Source: Epinephelus fuscoguttatus (Eukaryota > Chordata > Actinopteri > Perciformes > Serranidae). Taken from it: a stretch of DNA of 64,000 bases. A model generated the notes under the pieces. It made no database searches. It saw only the letters and a program-made list of their open reading frames with translations, and was not told the origin of the DNA. The translations under genes were made by a program, and so were the position numbers. The stretch is taken from assembly GCF_011397635.1 (NCBI RefSeq), contig NC_064773.1, positions 22,236,449 to 22,300,448 on the forward strand, given 5' to 3'. The first letter of the stretch is position 1. Each line of letters starts with the position of its first letter. Of the stretch, positions 20,116-32,781 are shown piece by piece.

Positions 20116-21708
20116 ATGAATTTAACACACGACTTAGAGCTTTTCCCCGACCTCAGGGTGACTCAAATGCTTTTCAAGGAGGTGACAAATGCCGCAGAGT
20201 TGAGACAGTATGCGGTGGAGGGTAAAATAAGTGCTGCCCTCATCAACCCAACCATGGTGAGTTGCTTTTATTCAGCATTTGCAGGAGTTTACTAAACTTT
20301 TATGTATATTAGGCATGTTTTATCAGCTCACAGTTGTAGTAGCTTCTGTACAGACTTATATTTTAAACCCAATGGGAAGTAGAAGGTGTCAGGGAAATTG
20401 TGTCACCTCATTGATAATCACTGTATTTTTCACTTACAGCTGGTGAGTCCTTTCCAGGTGCTGGTAGCTGCCAACAAGGCTGTTAGCTTACAGAAAATTG
20501 GGAAAATGAAGACAAGAAGTCTATTCTCAGAAATAATCTTCAACCTGTCACCTACTAATAATGTGAGTAACCAAAACCCAACCTCTGTTGCTTTTCTTTT
20601 TATCACTGCCACAGCACCAAGCCAGGATACCTGTTCCTTTCAACATTGCTGTCTTAACTAATGGTAACTGCCAGTGTTAGGAGGGTTACTTTTAACATGT
20701 AATAGGTTGCAGATAACTAGTTAATTGTAATCACCAAAATTTTTATTGGTAACTGTATTTTAATTACATATTTTCTTCTCAGTAACTGTAACTGAATACA
20801 GTTAATTTTATTTAGTTATTTAATTACATGTAGCTATTTACATGTATTTGTTTACTCCCCAACACTGGTAGCTGCACTATTAGATATTTAGAAAAGGAAA
20901 TGTATTCTTTTGCTGCACTCATTCTTGGTACAGTATGTATCTCGCTCTGGATAGGAGCACCAACTAAACCAGTGGTTCCTAACTGGTGGGTCGCAGGTCC
21001 ATTCTAAATGAACTGCAAATGACTTGTGAACATACATCACACTTTATTTTAAATTGTGAATTTCTGGCACAGAGCTTTTATTTTGAAGAGCCATTTCCTG
21101 CTGTAGAATGAGTAAGACAGTGGGCAGCAACAACTAGCCTGACGATATGACCAAACGCAAGTATGATGCTGAATATATTAAACTGCGGACCTTGAACTAA
21201 TGACAAAGGAGAAATCTGGTTTCCTCTGCTGGACCAGTTGGGAATCAGTGAGCTAAACAGTCATAATGTACATGAATAAACTCAAAACAGAAATTAATCT
21301 TGTTTGTATGACGTCCTCAATACAGATCTCAGAGGCTTTCAAAAGGTTTGGGATCTCTGACGGCGATGACTCTGTCCTGGTGGTCCTGGTTCACACTGAA
21401 GATGTGTCGCCGCTTGTGTCTGACATCAGAGCCAGGGTGAACGGACGGCAGGTTCCAGCGGAAGATGTTCCCTCAGTGACGGACCACGCAAAAATCAAAA
21501 AGGTTCTCCATCTCTGCTTTGATATTATGTGACTTACTCATCGTGTGTAGTGCTAGACTATAAATTCATTCAGATCTAGGACACACACATGCCTTACCCC
21601 CCTTTTCTGCCTTTCTTTCAGCTGTATAAAGTCACCCCACAGGAGGAGAAATGTGGGTCTCTGTTGGACGCAGTTGTATGCAGGATGGCCACCAAAGACG
21701 TCATGTAG
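20116..21708 (+). CDS. tprkb: TPRKB / Cgi121, KEOPS complex subunit
   Basis: It binds the kinase TP53RK (Bud32) and serves the KEOPS complex, which makes N6-threonylcarbamoyladenosine at position 37 of ANN-decoding tRNAs in cytosol and nucleus. Exons: 20116-20256, 20440-20562, 21326-21502 and 21622-21708, with GT/AG borders, all phase 0. Product 175 aa, the same length as human TPRKB. Family blocks: [14 protein letters not shown] at the N-terminus, ALINPTM then [13 protein letters not shown] across exons 1-2, [40 protein letters not shown], and the C-terminal [15 protein letters not shown]. The start at 20116 is preferred over an in-frame ATG at 20098 because the family begins MxLTHxL; using the upstream one would add six residues. 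Intron 2 contains two hAT-type MITEs. Confidence 0.96.
20664..20875. mobile_element. 196-bp hAT-type MITE in tprkb intron 2
   Basis: The element 20672-20867 begins CAGTGTTAGGAG and ends ctccccAACACTG, which are inverted repeats. It is flanked by GTAACTGC (20664-20671) and GTAGCTGC (20868-20875), an 8-base target duplication with one mismatch. CAGTG...CACTG ends and 8-base duplications are hAT hallmarks. The interior is AT-rich (taattacatg repeats) with no coding capacity. Confidence 0.7.
20962..21258. mobile_element. 281-bp hAT-type MITE in tprkb intron 2
   Basis: The element 20970-21250 starts CAGTGGTTCCTAACTGG and ends ccagttgggaatcAGTG, its inverted partner. Flanks AACTAAAC (20962-20969) and AGCTAAAC (21251-21258) form an 8-base duplication with one mismatch. 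The ends match a well-known fish hAT MITE type (CAGTGGTTCCCAAC). It lies about 100 bases from the preceding MITE. Confidence 0.7.
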
Positions 21709-22348
21709 CTACGACAGGAAAAAGGACCAGAACAGGACTTAAAAAAGAAAATTAATAGGTTGCCTTTGTTCATATGGGATGGGGATTCATACTAATATTT
21801 TTCTTTTATGCTGTTGATGTCTTTCGAACACATTGTAAGGACATGCAAACCTTGTCTTTTGTGCACTCCGTACCATCTCAAATCGGTGTTACAAAAAGTC
21901 CCATTTTCTGTACATCAGGTCATGATCACAGCTGAGAAAATACACTTTATTTTTCATACATCTTTTCATGCATTCGTCTTTTTTCCTGCTTACATTTTCT
22001 TTGTCATTGTTAAGACTCTGACACATGCAGAAAAAGTGTTTAAGAGGCAGTTAAGGAAGTCATAACACTTCTTTTTAGCCTTGTCTCATATTCCTGCAGC
22101 AACTTCTAAAATGAAATGTGTATCGATCAGCTTAGGATTATTCAACTTAAAATGCTTATCAAGAGTTTGATTGTTGAAAAACTGAAAAAAAAAAAAAATC
22201 ACATTTTGATTCATAGTTAGACTGATTATATTTACAGCAAAATGGCACTGACATAGTTTTGTTTATTAAAAAAATCAAAAGACCTGAATAGTTTTTCATT
22301 TTCAGAACATGTTACACTGAGTGGTCATATCATAGAGGTGTATATTTG
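21709..22348. other. Convergent 3'UTRs of tprkb and the dehydratase-like gene
   Basis: Two genes end toward each other across 640 bases. On the minus strand AATAAA stands at 22267-22262, 82 bases past the dehydratase stop. On the plus strand no canonical AATAAA lies close to the tprkb stop; a possible ATTAAA at 22265-22270 would make the two transcripts overlap. An A run is found at 22184-22198. Confidence 0.45.
22262..22267 (-). terminator. Poly(A) signal of the dehydratase-like gene
   Basis: The minus strand reads AATAAA 82 bases after the TGA at 22351-22349. It is the nearest canonical signal and a plausible 3' end. Confidence 0.55.
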
Positions 22349-24390
22349 TCAATCTGGGAAGTTGGTGAGCTCGTCTTTTCCGATGTTCCCTCCGCTGATG
22401 ATGCACACCACGTTCTTTCCCTCCAGCTCGGGTATCTTGTTGTTAACGATGGCAGCGAACGCAGCAGAACCTGACGGCTCCACCACGAGTCCAGACCTGT
22501 AGAGGGTGGACACTGCCGCCTTGATCTCTTCGTCGTTTATGAGGATGATCCCCTCCACGTAACGCTGACACAACTCGAAAGGCAGTGTGCCTGGGAGGCA
22601 AAGAAAGTTTGTATTTGCAGGAGTCTAATTTCAAGCAATGGAGAGAAAGATTGAGAGGAAATAAAATGCATGCTACCTGCAAAAGGTGGTGCAAGTCCTG
22701 AAGCGATGCTCTTAGTGTCCATGCCCACTGGCTTCTGCTCAATGAAACTTTTGTACATGGTGCAGGCTGAGTTTAAACAGAAACACAAGTTCACTAAGCT
22801 GCTAGAAAACTTGGTGGCTCTTCATTTGAAGCTTACATTGCAGGTTTTATCAAGTGAAGATTATGAGACAATGGGGACCCTGGCCACAGACATGTAGAAA
22901 GCCCCACCACCACCTCTCCTCCACAGGAGCAAGACACAGAATTTTATAACTGTTAAGCTGCTTTTTGTGTCTTTTTGTAGTTTTTGTGTATGCGGTTGAT
23001 TTGCCGATTTTTGTAATCATTTCTTTGTAATCATTTTGAGTCTCTTTGCAGTCATTTTGAGTCTTTGTAGTTGCTGTCTCTCTCTTTAAAGTCATTTGAG
23101 TCTCTTTGTAGTTGCTTTCTGTCTCTGAAGTCATTTTGAGTCTATGTAGTTGCTTTCTGTCTCTTTGTAGTTGCTTTCTGTGTCTTTGAGTCATTTGTGT
23201 CTCTTTGTCGTTGTTTTGCATCTCTTAGTAGTCATTTTGTGTCTCTTTGTAGTTGCTTTCTGTCTCTGAGTCATTGTGTGTCTCTGTAGTTGTTCTGCAT
23301 CTCTTAGTCATTTTGTGTCTCTTTGTAGTTGCTTTCTGTCTCTTTGAAGTCATTTTGTGTCTCTTTGTGTCTCTAGCTGGTCAGTACAGTTCAGTTAGTT
23401 TAAGTGACATTTTTAAGGCCGAGGGGGCTCTTCCACTTTGGGCCCCTGAGCCTGGTAGACCCGTTCAGTAATCCATCCATGTGTTTTGTTCCTTTGTGTG
23501 AGTTTTACCTCCTTCTGGTTCCACACCGTAGATTCTGGTCTTATCGCAGCCTGACAGTTTGATGGCGGCGGCTACACCGGCCAGCAGCCCCCCTCCACCA
23601 CAGCACACCACCACCACATCAGGCTCGGGCATCACCTCCAGCACCTCCATACCTAGACTGGACACACACACACACGGGTTTGTTTGAACAGATGGAAGTT
23701 TTAAGACTCCGATATCCACTGTCAACCTCTGAGTGTACCTGGCATGTCCTGCTATCAGATCCAGATCATCATAGGAGTGCAGGAAGGTCATGTTGTCCTC
23801 CTGAACACAGTAGTTCACCACATTCATCAAGCAGGAGGTGGGAACTCGCTCCACCTCCACCCCGAAACTCTGAGGATGAGAATGACACTTTTATTGCAAC
23901 TGAAGGAATTTGGTTTTCAGCCATTCAGCAGATGACCTCTGACCTGTATGAGGATGGATCTGGACACTGGGGCTGTTTCCGGCATCACCACCTTGCCTTT
24001 TGACCCATAGTGCTTTGAAGCGTACGCAAAAGACTTCCCATAGTTCCCAGCAGACATGGTGACAAAATGATCACCCTTCGGTCTCCTGGCAAACTGATTG
24101 GCCACTCCTCTGATCTTGAACGACCCTGTCAATTAAATATTAAAGACAATTCTTAAGTATGAAGCTGAGATACGGTTGTGTGTGATGACTTTAAGGGGTT
24201 ATTCCCTCTCACCAGTTCTCTGCATGTTCTCCAGTTTGATGCGGATGTTGCAGTGGATGTTGAGAGGCAGGGTTGTCTGGCACCAGGGGATCATGGGAGT
24301 GTTGATGACACCCAGGGGGCTGCATCTCACCGTCTCCCATGCTTCTCTCAGCAGATCCAGGGTGAGAGCGTCAGCAGACACCTCATCCAT
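22349..24390 (-). CDS. PLP-dependent serine/threonine dehydratase-like protein (fold type II; TdcB/serine racemase family)
   Basis: Predicted to deaminate L-threonine and/or L-serine to 2-oxo acids using pyridoxal phosphate. Coding exons, minus strand: 24390-24213, 24125-23944, 23869-23739, 23657-23509, 22766-22677 and 22590-22349. The phases close exactly; 323 aa (E. coli TdcB 329, human serine racemase 340). The PLP lysine is K63 in GSFKIRG. The phosphate-binding glycine loop is GGGG at 184-187 (CCGGGGLLAG). The C-terminal SGGN (309-312) supplies the ring-nitrogen contact. The substrate loop reads SAGNYG (84-89), with alanine where serine racemase has its catalytic re-face serine, so dehydratase rather than racemase activity is expected. 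Tyr replaces the usual His of SAGNH. ATG 24390 follows an acceptor directly, so exon 1 is untranslated (donor at 25881). It is probably not the orthologue of human SRR or SDS. Confidence 0.88.
22965..23380 (-). repeat. Degenerate minisatellite in a dehydratase intron
   Basis: About a dozen imperfect copies of a unit near 27-30 bases, built from gtctctttgtagttgctttc and gtctctgaagtcattttgag, fill most of the intron between coding exons 4 and 5. The long minus-strand frame through it (rich in K, T and Q) is a product of the repeat and not a gene. Confidence 0.75.
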
Positions 24391-25880
24391 CTGTGTCAGA
24401 AACATACAATTTAATATCAGGGATACATTGGCACAGGGGAGCCACCATTTTGGCTCATAAAACATATGCATTTCATTAATGAATGGTCTGCATAATTAAT
24501 TCATTGTTATTTATTTTGGTGTCATGCCTTCAGCCCATCCCACATTGGATCACAAAAGTCTTTTTTACAACCACCTTCCCTTCATTGCACATACAAAGCA
24601 AAACCTGTGGAAAAAGTCTGTGTCATTGTTGATACTTTATGTAGTTAAAATATATGCCAAAAAGGCAAGCAAGCGTATCACAGCATGAAGTCTCTTCTTT
24701 TTTCCAAAGATGATTGTACCATAGACACAGTAACAAACCCTGCTGAACTATGCATCTGCACTTTTTGCATCTTGTTGAGATGCCCTGTTGAAATACTGTA
24801 AATAAAAAACATGTTTAAGAAAGTTTTCATTTATATTATACATGTGGGATCTCATTCCAAATTTAAGTGTAAGTGCGACAAAATGATCTCTGACCATAAC
24901 TGTTTTTGTAAGGCCGTACGAGAATAAGTGCCTGCGAAACTGATCTAGTGATGTGTTACTGTCTTGTGTTCTGACTTGGAAGTAGAGCAATATGTGTGAA
25001 AAGTCAGGCTGTTAGAGTGTCAGAGTGTGGTGCAGTGATGAGTCCAAAGGGCAAGGTTACCCTGGATCTTGTCAGCCCTGTCTTGCTATTGGTTCAATGG
25101 TTTTCTTTGTGGTGAGGGACCAAATTTGGAGACAGTTTTCGTTATTCATTTTTATGTGCCTTTGGCCTCTTGATCCATGCTTGCAAATAGCAACACAGAG
25201 GTGGTATCTTTTATAGATGGATACGGACTGATTGCTAATTAAAGAGTAGTGCAAAGGAGCTCACAAAGGTGCATTAGAGATTCATAACTGTGCAGTGAAT
25301 TCCTATCAGCTGTGAATAGATGTTTTCCTTTTGTTTTCCTTCTCATAGGATCTGTGTCAACTTTCTTTTGCTCAGTGCTACAAAGGTGATGAAGATCAAG
25401 TGGATTCCAGTTTCATTAAGCATGTCTTAGCAATCAAGGAAAAATGTATTCTCAGGAACACATTTGAATTGTGGGACAACCATGATAAAACATGGTTAAA
25501 AAAATAAATAAAAAAAAGTCTGTATAACAATAATAATAACTTGCTTGTTTGGGATTACACTTACTTTTAATATATTGATAATAGGTTATATTACTTTATT
25601 TTATTTATAGGATTTCACGTGTCCTTAACGTTACTCTTAACCTTCTCCAGTACAAAATACGAATAATATTTAATAATAATGGTTATACAATTAGCTATCA
25701 ACATTTTTTATATTATAGCTGCTTAATGTTGATACGTTACTGGACATGTGAGCCGTCCGCACAGATTTATTATAAAATCTATTATAAACGCTGAACTACA
25801 AAACCATATTTTATATAACTAAAGAGACTTTAGGTAAACCAAACGACATGTTTCATGCATTAATCTTGTTCCCCACTTAC
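24391..25880 (-). other. Intron 1 of the dehydratase-like gene
   Basis: The intron is bounded on the minus strand by donor GTAAGT at 25880-25875 and the acceptor ctgacacag before 24390. The interior is AT-rich with A and T runs (25498-25518) and one short minus frame at 24990-24748 of unknown origin. No named repeat was recognised. Confidence 0.55.
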
Positions 25881-26115
25881 CTTATTATTTGTTCAGATTT
25901 CTCCACGACTTTACAAAGTAACAGCTCAGTGATGTTTAGTGTTACGTTTTTCCCGGCTCCCACCAGCACAATAGTTCCTGTTTGAGACGTGTTTCCAGTC
26001 GGACGTTATTATGAAACGGGCAGCAAACATGGCTGCCCTGGCAAGTGGCAATGGAGACTTTTCGTAGTTACATAAGAAAAATAGTATTAAAAGAAAGGAC
26101 TGTAATTTAATAAAC
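25881..26115. promoter_or_regulatory. Short bidirectional promoter between dehydratase-like gene and trmu
   Basis: The 235 bases contain the untranslated first exon of the minus-strand gene (donor after 25881; no ATG between there and 25990 on that strand) and the 5'UTR of trmu. A YY1-like AAACATGGCTGCC lies at 26026-26038. No TATA box is seen. The two genes are arranged head to head. Confidence 0.6.
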
Positions 26116-29379
<3,264 letters not shown>

Positions 29380-29452
29380 GATGAGCTCACAGCCTGGACG
29401 TGGTAGAAATGAGCTATGTCCGGTACATTAGGTAGAGCACACAGTTCCTGAG

Positions 29453-29458
29453 AATAAA
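29453..29458 (+). terminator. Poly(A) signal of trmu
   Basis: AATAAA stands 74 bases after the trmu stop codon and is followed by a GT-rich stretch (ctctgtgacatggtgcctgt), a good 3' end context. Confidence 0.7.
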
Positions 29459-30498
29459 CTCTGTGACATGGTGCCTGTTCTGGAGGCCATTTTAGAGACT
29501 GTAAATGGGTGAGTGTTTTTAAACGCCCAGCTTCGACATATCAGCAGTATGGATGCCACAATCCATCAACCTAAATTTTTATTTGGACAGTTTTTGTCTT
29601 CACATAGTTCTCAATGGTAAAGGTCGTCTTTTTTCAAGGCTGCTGGTGCTCTGAGTCCTCTACTGTTGTTTTGTTTACTGTAACAGGAAAACTGTGAGCG
29701 GGTGGGATCTGACTCTAAGCTAGCAGGGTAACTTGTCTTCTGACCCTGTTATCTGTGAATGAAAGTGACTGTGATGTTATAATGTGATTCAGACTTTTCA
29801 TTGACTGTAGCTTTTCCTGTCACCTGGCTGCTCGTGGTCATGAATCTCCCTCGTCTTTTACCTTTTTTCTGATTGACTGTCGCGCACATTCACCCTGCCT
29901 ATGTGCCATCAGTGCTCAGTGTTAACCCAAAAGTCTTTGTCACAATACAAGATAGTTTCTGTTCTTGTTTGTGAATTGAAGGTTAGAAGTTTTCTCCAAG
30001 GAGAAATTATGTCCAAAGCCAGTTAACAGTAAACATAGGACTAATTATCGCCTCAAAGCATGCCAAGTTAAAAGACTGCAACCAAATATGATTTTAAAAT
30101 GGTGCTATTTGTTATCTTAGCGCTGTTTACATGTCAGTCACGTCTTGAGACAGCTGATTCAATTGTTCTAAATGATTGAAAAGACAATTAAATTGTTGTC
30201 AGCTGTTGCTCAACAGCTTTATACTGTCATGCATATTTATTCCAGTTTTTAAATATAGGATTTTTATAAAAAAAAACAACAAATTATTGGAATATGTATA
30301 AAAGCATTTTAAGTGCCTTTCTCTTTAAATGGCATTGCTGTAAGTAGCGGAACACGAGTTCTTCCTGACCTACAAACAGTAAATACTTGAACATTTACAA
30401 ATGAGTGAATAAACCGAAATATGTGGTGTGTAGTTCTTTTCCATTGCTCTGTATGTATTACCTCATGAGTCATTATGTATTTGAGAAAGAAACAGTCT
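29459..30498. other. Intergenic, trmu to MITE
   Basis: There is no supported gene. Short frames lack family features. A further AATAAA-like word and an A run (30270-30277) occur. Nothing else is recognised. Confidence 0.35.
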
Positions 30499-31109
30499 GT
30501 GCGTTCCAGTCCCCATACTACCATACTATTTAGTATGTCAGAAAAACATTAAGCACGTCCCGATACATAGTGTGTCAAATATAGTATGCCAAAAATACCA
30601 GGATGTTCTGCCACATCCAGTCTGATTTCGCAGTATGCAAGCCAGCATGCTGTTCTGGCTGTTCTGACCCACAATCCTCTGCACAGTGGATGATACATCA
30701 CTGACTGTCAGAAGTCACAACAATGGATGACAGCGCCTTTAGATGACTGATGACCAGTCGATTAGTAATAATAGGAATATTGTTTAATTGAATTTAATAA
30801 TCATAAAAACAATCAACAACAAAAGGGCATATGTATTAAGCAATGACAGAGAAATCTAGAGCCTATGTAATTTTGCTATTGTGAATATGTTAAAATCTAA
30901 AATGTTTGCAGTTCTTGCTTAGTGCAAAATGGCATTTTGTGGTATCTCCATGGTAACGGATATATGAGTAAGAGGGTCAAAGTTCCCAATTAGTATGTCC
31001 CGATTGTGTGCATACTGCATGCAACAGTACATACTTTCCAAGGGCAGCTCCAGTAGATAATAAAAGTTAAAAAAAAAAAAAAAAAAAAAAAGTATGATTC
31101 AGAACGCAC
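30499..31109. mobile_element. 611-bp MITE-like element
   Basis: Ends GTGCGTTC (30499-30506) and GAACGCAC (31102-31109) are exact inverted repeats. Adjacent sequence is partly mirrored as well (ccatactatttagtatgtc near the left end; agtatgattcagaac at the right). The interior carries repeated tagtatg/catact words and an A run (31070-31091). There is no open frame and no clear target duplication. Confidence 0.55.
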
Positions 31110-31784
31110 CCAGTATAGTTGTGTATGTGTTGTCCTATAGTTTTTGATCCACAAGGGGGCGCCATTATACAAGAGAACCCTCCAAGGTGACCCTGCTATT
31201 CTCCAGTCAGCATTGTTTTGCACAATCAGCATACTGTATATTCCAATGAATTTTAATGACAGTCATGGCTGAGCCTAGTTATATAAATTTGACCTTGTCA
31301 TGCTGTCTGTTTTCTAGACACATTTTTTGTATATAATTTATTTAACTTTTCCTGATAGTCGCACAAAAAAAGGTTTTGCTGATATGCCATCATACAATAA
31401 ATTAAAGTGAAAATAGAAGTTCCAAAAACAAAATGATGAAAGGAGAGATAAAATATTACATCCATTCAAGGCTTGTCTGGTATTTTTCATTGCTAGACTA
31501 TTAAAAACTATTAAAAGCTCATTTTCTGAGACGTAACATTGCTAAAATTATTACTCACCATGAAGAACACAATCATATGTTGATTAACAAAAGCAATAAT
31601 TAACTGATAATTTGGTTTATTAAGCTGTAGCATTTGCTGGAAATAGTTATTTATATGGAGTTACCGCCTGCATTTATGATTATTCTATCTATTTTGGTCT
31701 AATAATTCAACTGCTGCAATATTCTGTGCAATTATTTAACTGTGCAAAGTTTTTCACCTCTTGACTGTATATATTAATTCAACA

Positions 31785-31832
31785 TACAGTACCAGTCAAA
31801 AGTTTGGACACAAACTTTTGACTGGTACTGTA
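31785..31832. mobile_element. Palindrome of two fused Tc1-like terminal repeats
   Basis: The sequence is a perfect 22-base inverted repeat (TACAGTACCAGTCAAAAGTTTG, written here in two parts: TACAGTACCAG + TCAAAAGTTTG) around a 4-base centre GACA. CAGTACCAGTCAAAAG is the end of a common fish Tc1/mariner family, which inserts at TA. Here TA-CAGTACC...GGTACTG-TA is preserved, so it is a whole element reduced to its two ends. It would form a 22-bp hairpin as DNA or RNA. Confidence 0.7.
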
Positions 31833-32781
31833 TAATGCACATAACTACATATTCCTTATGCTTACTCTTATTCTATTGCTGTTATTTCTACTGATGTATA
31901 TATTGTAGTTAAATTCTTACACTTGCAGCCTCGGCACAGTGACTCTATATATTTTACTTTAATAATTGATTTTTTATATCGTAATTTTTAGTGTTAAACA
32001 CAGGAGCATAATGCACATTGTATTTTTTATTTTAATGCATATTTCAGCCCTGCTTTAATTTATTTATTGCTCTATATCTACACACTTTTTTCATACTCTT
32101 ATTCTTACTTCTTTACATCGGAGCAACTGTTTTTCCTCTGGGGTCAATATTTCTGATTCTGATTATTTGAATGATGATGTAACTAGTGACACTCTGTCCC
32201 CCTTATTATGACATTAACAGCAGAGCAGCAGCTTGTTGGAGCTGTGTGACATGACATCATTTCTAAAATTGTGGATTCGAAGTCTTAGTTAAGCCACTTC
32301 TCGTGCCTTTCCTCTGCACCAGTTGTGCCAATAAGTACTTTAGCATATAGAAAGTTAAAGAAAGAGCGACACTCAAACGCGCATTAGGAATTTTACCCAA
32401 CTCTCACCTTATTGTCATAACAATGCACTTGCGCGCATTGCTCACCCGGTCGGGGCCACTTCCTAAATCTCCATGAGAAAAAAGAGCCCCCCCCCGTGAA
32501 AGCGTCCCGGAGAGGGAACACAGCAGGTTTATGGTAATAAGGAGGAGAGGAGGAGGAGGAGGAGGAGGAGGAGGCGGCGGAGGAGAGCCACGGAGCCATT
32601 TTGTACTCATTTTAAACTCAGTGTGGGTTAACGCAGCTGCTGCGCGCCGTGGATACGCCGACACTATGGATACCGAGCGTCTTTTTCCACGTTAAAAACT
32701 CCACAATGAGGGATAAAAGTAAAGCGCGGTGCTGGGAGAGGGAGAGTTAATGCGTTTGCGGAGGAGTTTCGGTGAAGTTGA
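31833..32781 (+). promoter_or_regulatory. celsr1: Upstream region and 5'UTR of celsr1
   Basis: The distal part (to about 32270) is AT-rich without features. From about 32420 the sequence becomes GC-rich and CpG-bearing (gcgcattgctcacccggtc; ctgctgcgcgccgtgg), consistent with a CpG-type promoter. A (GGA)n run of about 35 bases (32545-32583) lies in it. The first in-frame ATG of the long frame is at 32782. The transcription start is not determined. The opposite-strand proline-rich frame is a shadow of the GGA repeat. Confidence 0.5.

Noticed and set aside
22850-23221. Minus-strand K/T/Q-rich 123-codon frame
   Set aside because: It is a product of the intronic minisatellite between two dehydratase exons.
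24748-24990. 80-codon minus frame in the dehydratase intron
   Set aside because: No recognised domain, no splice signals in frame, AT-rich surroundings.
32393-32664. Proline/serine-rich minus-strand frames opposite the celsr1 promoter
   Set aside because: They are translations of the (GGA)n repeat and have no other support.
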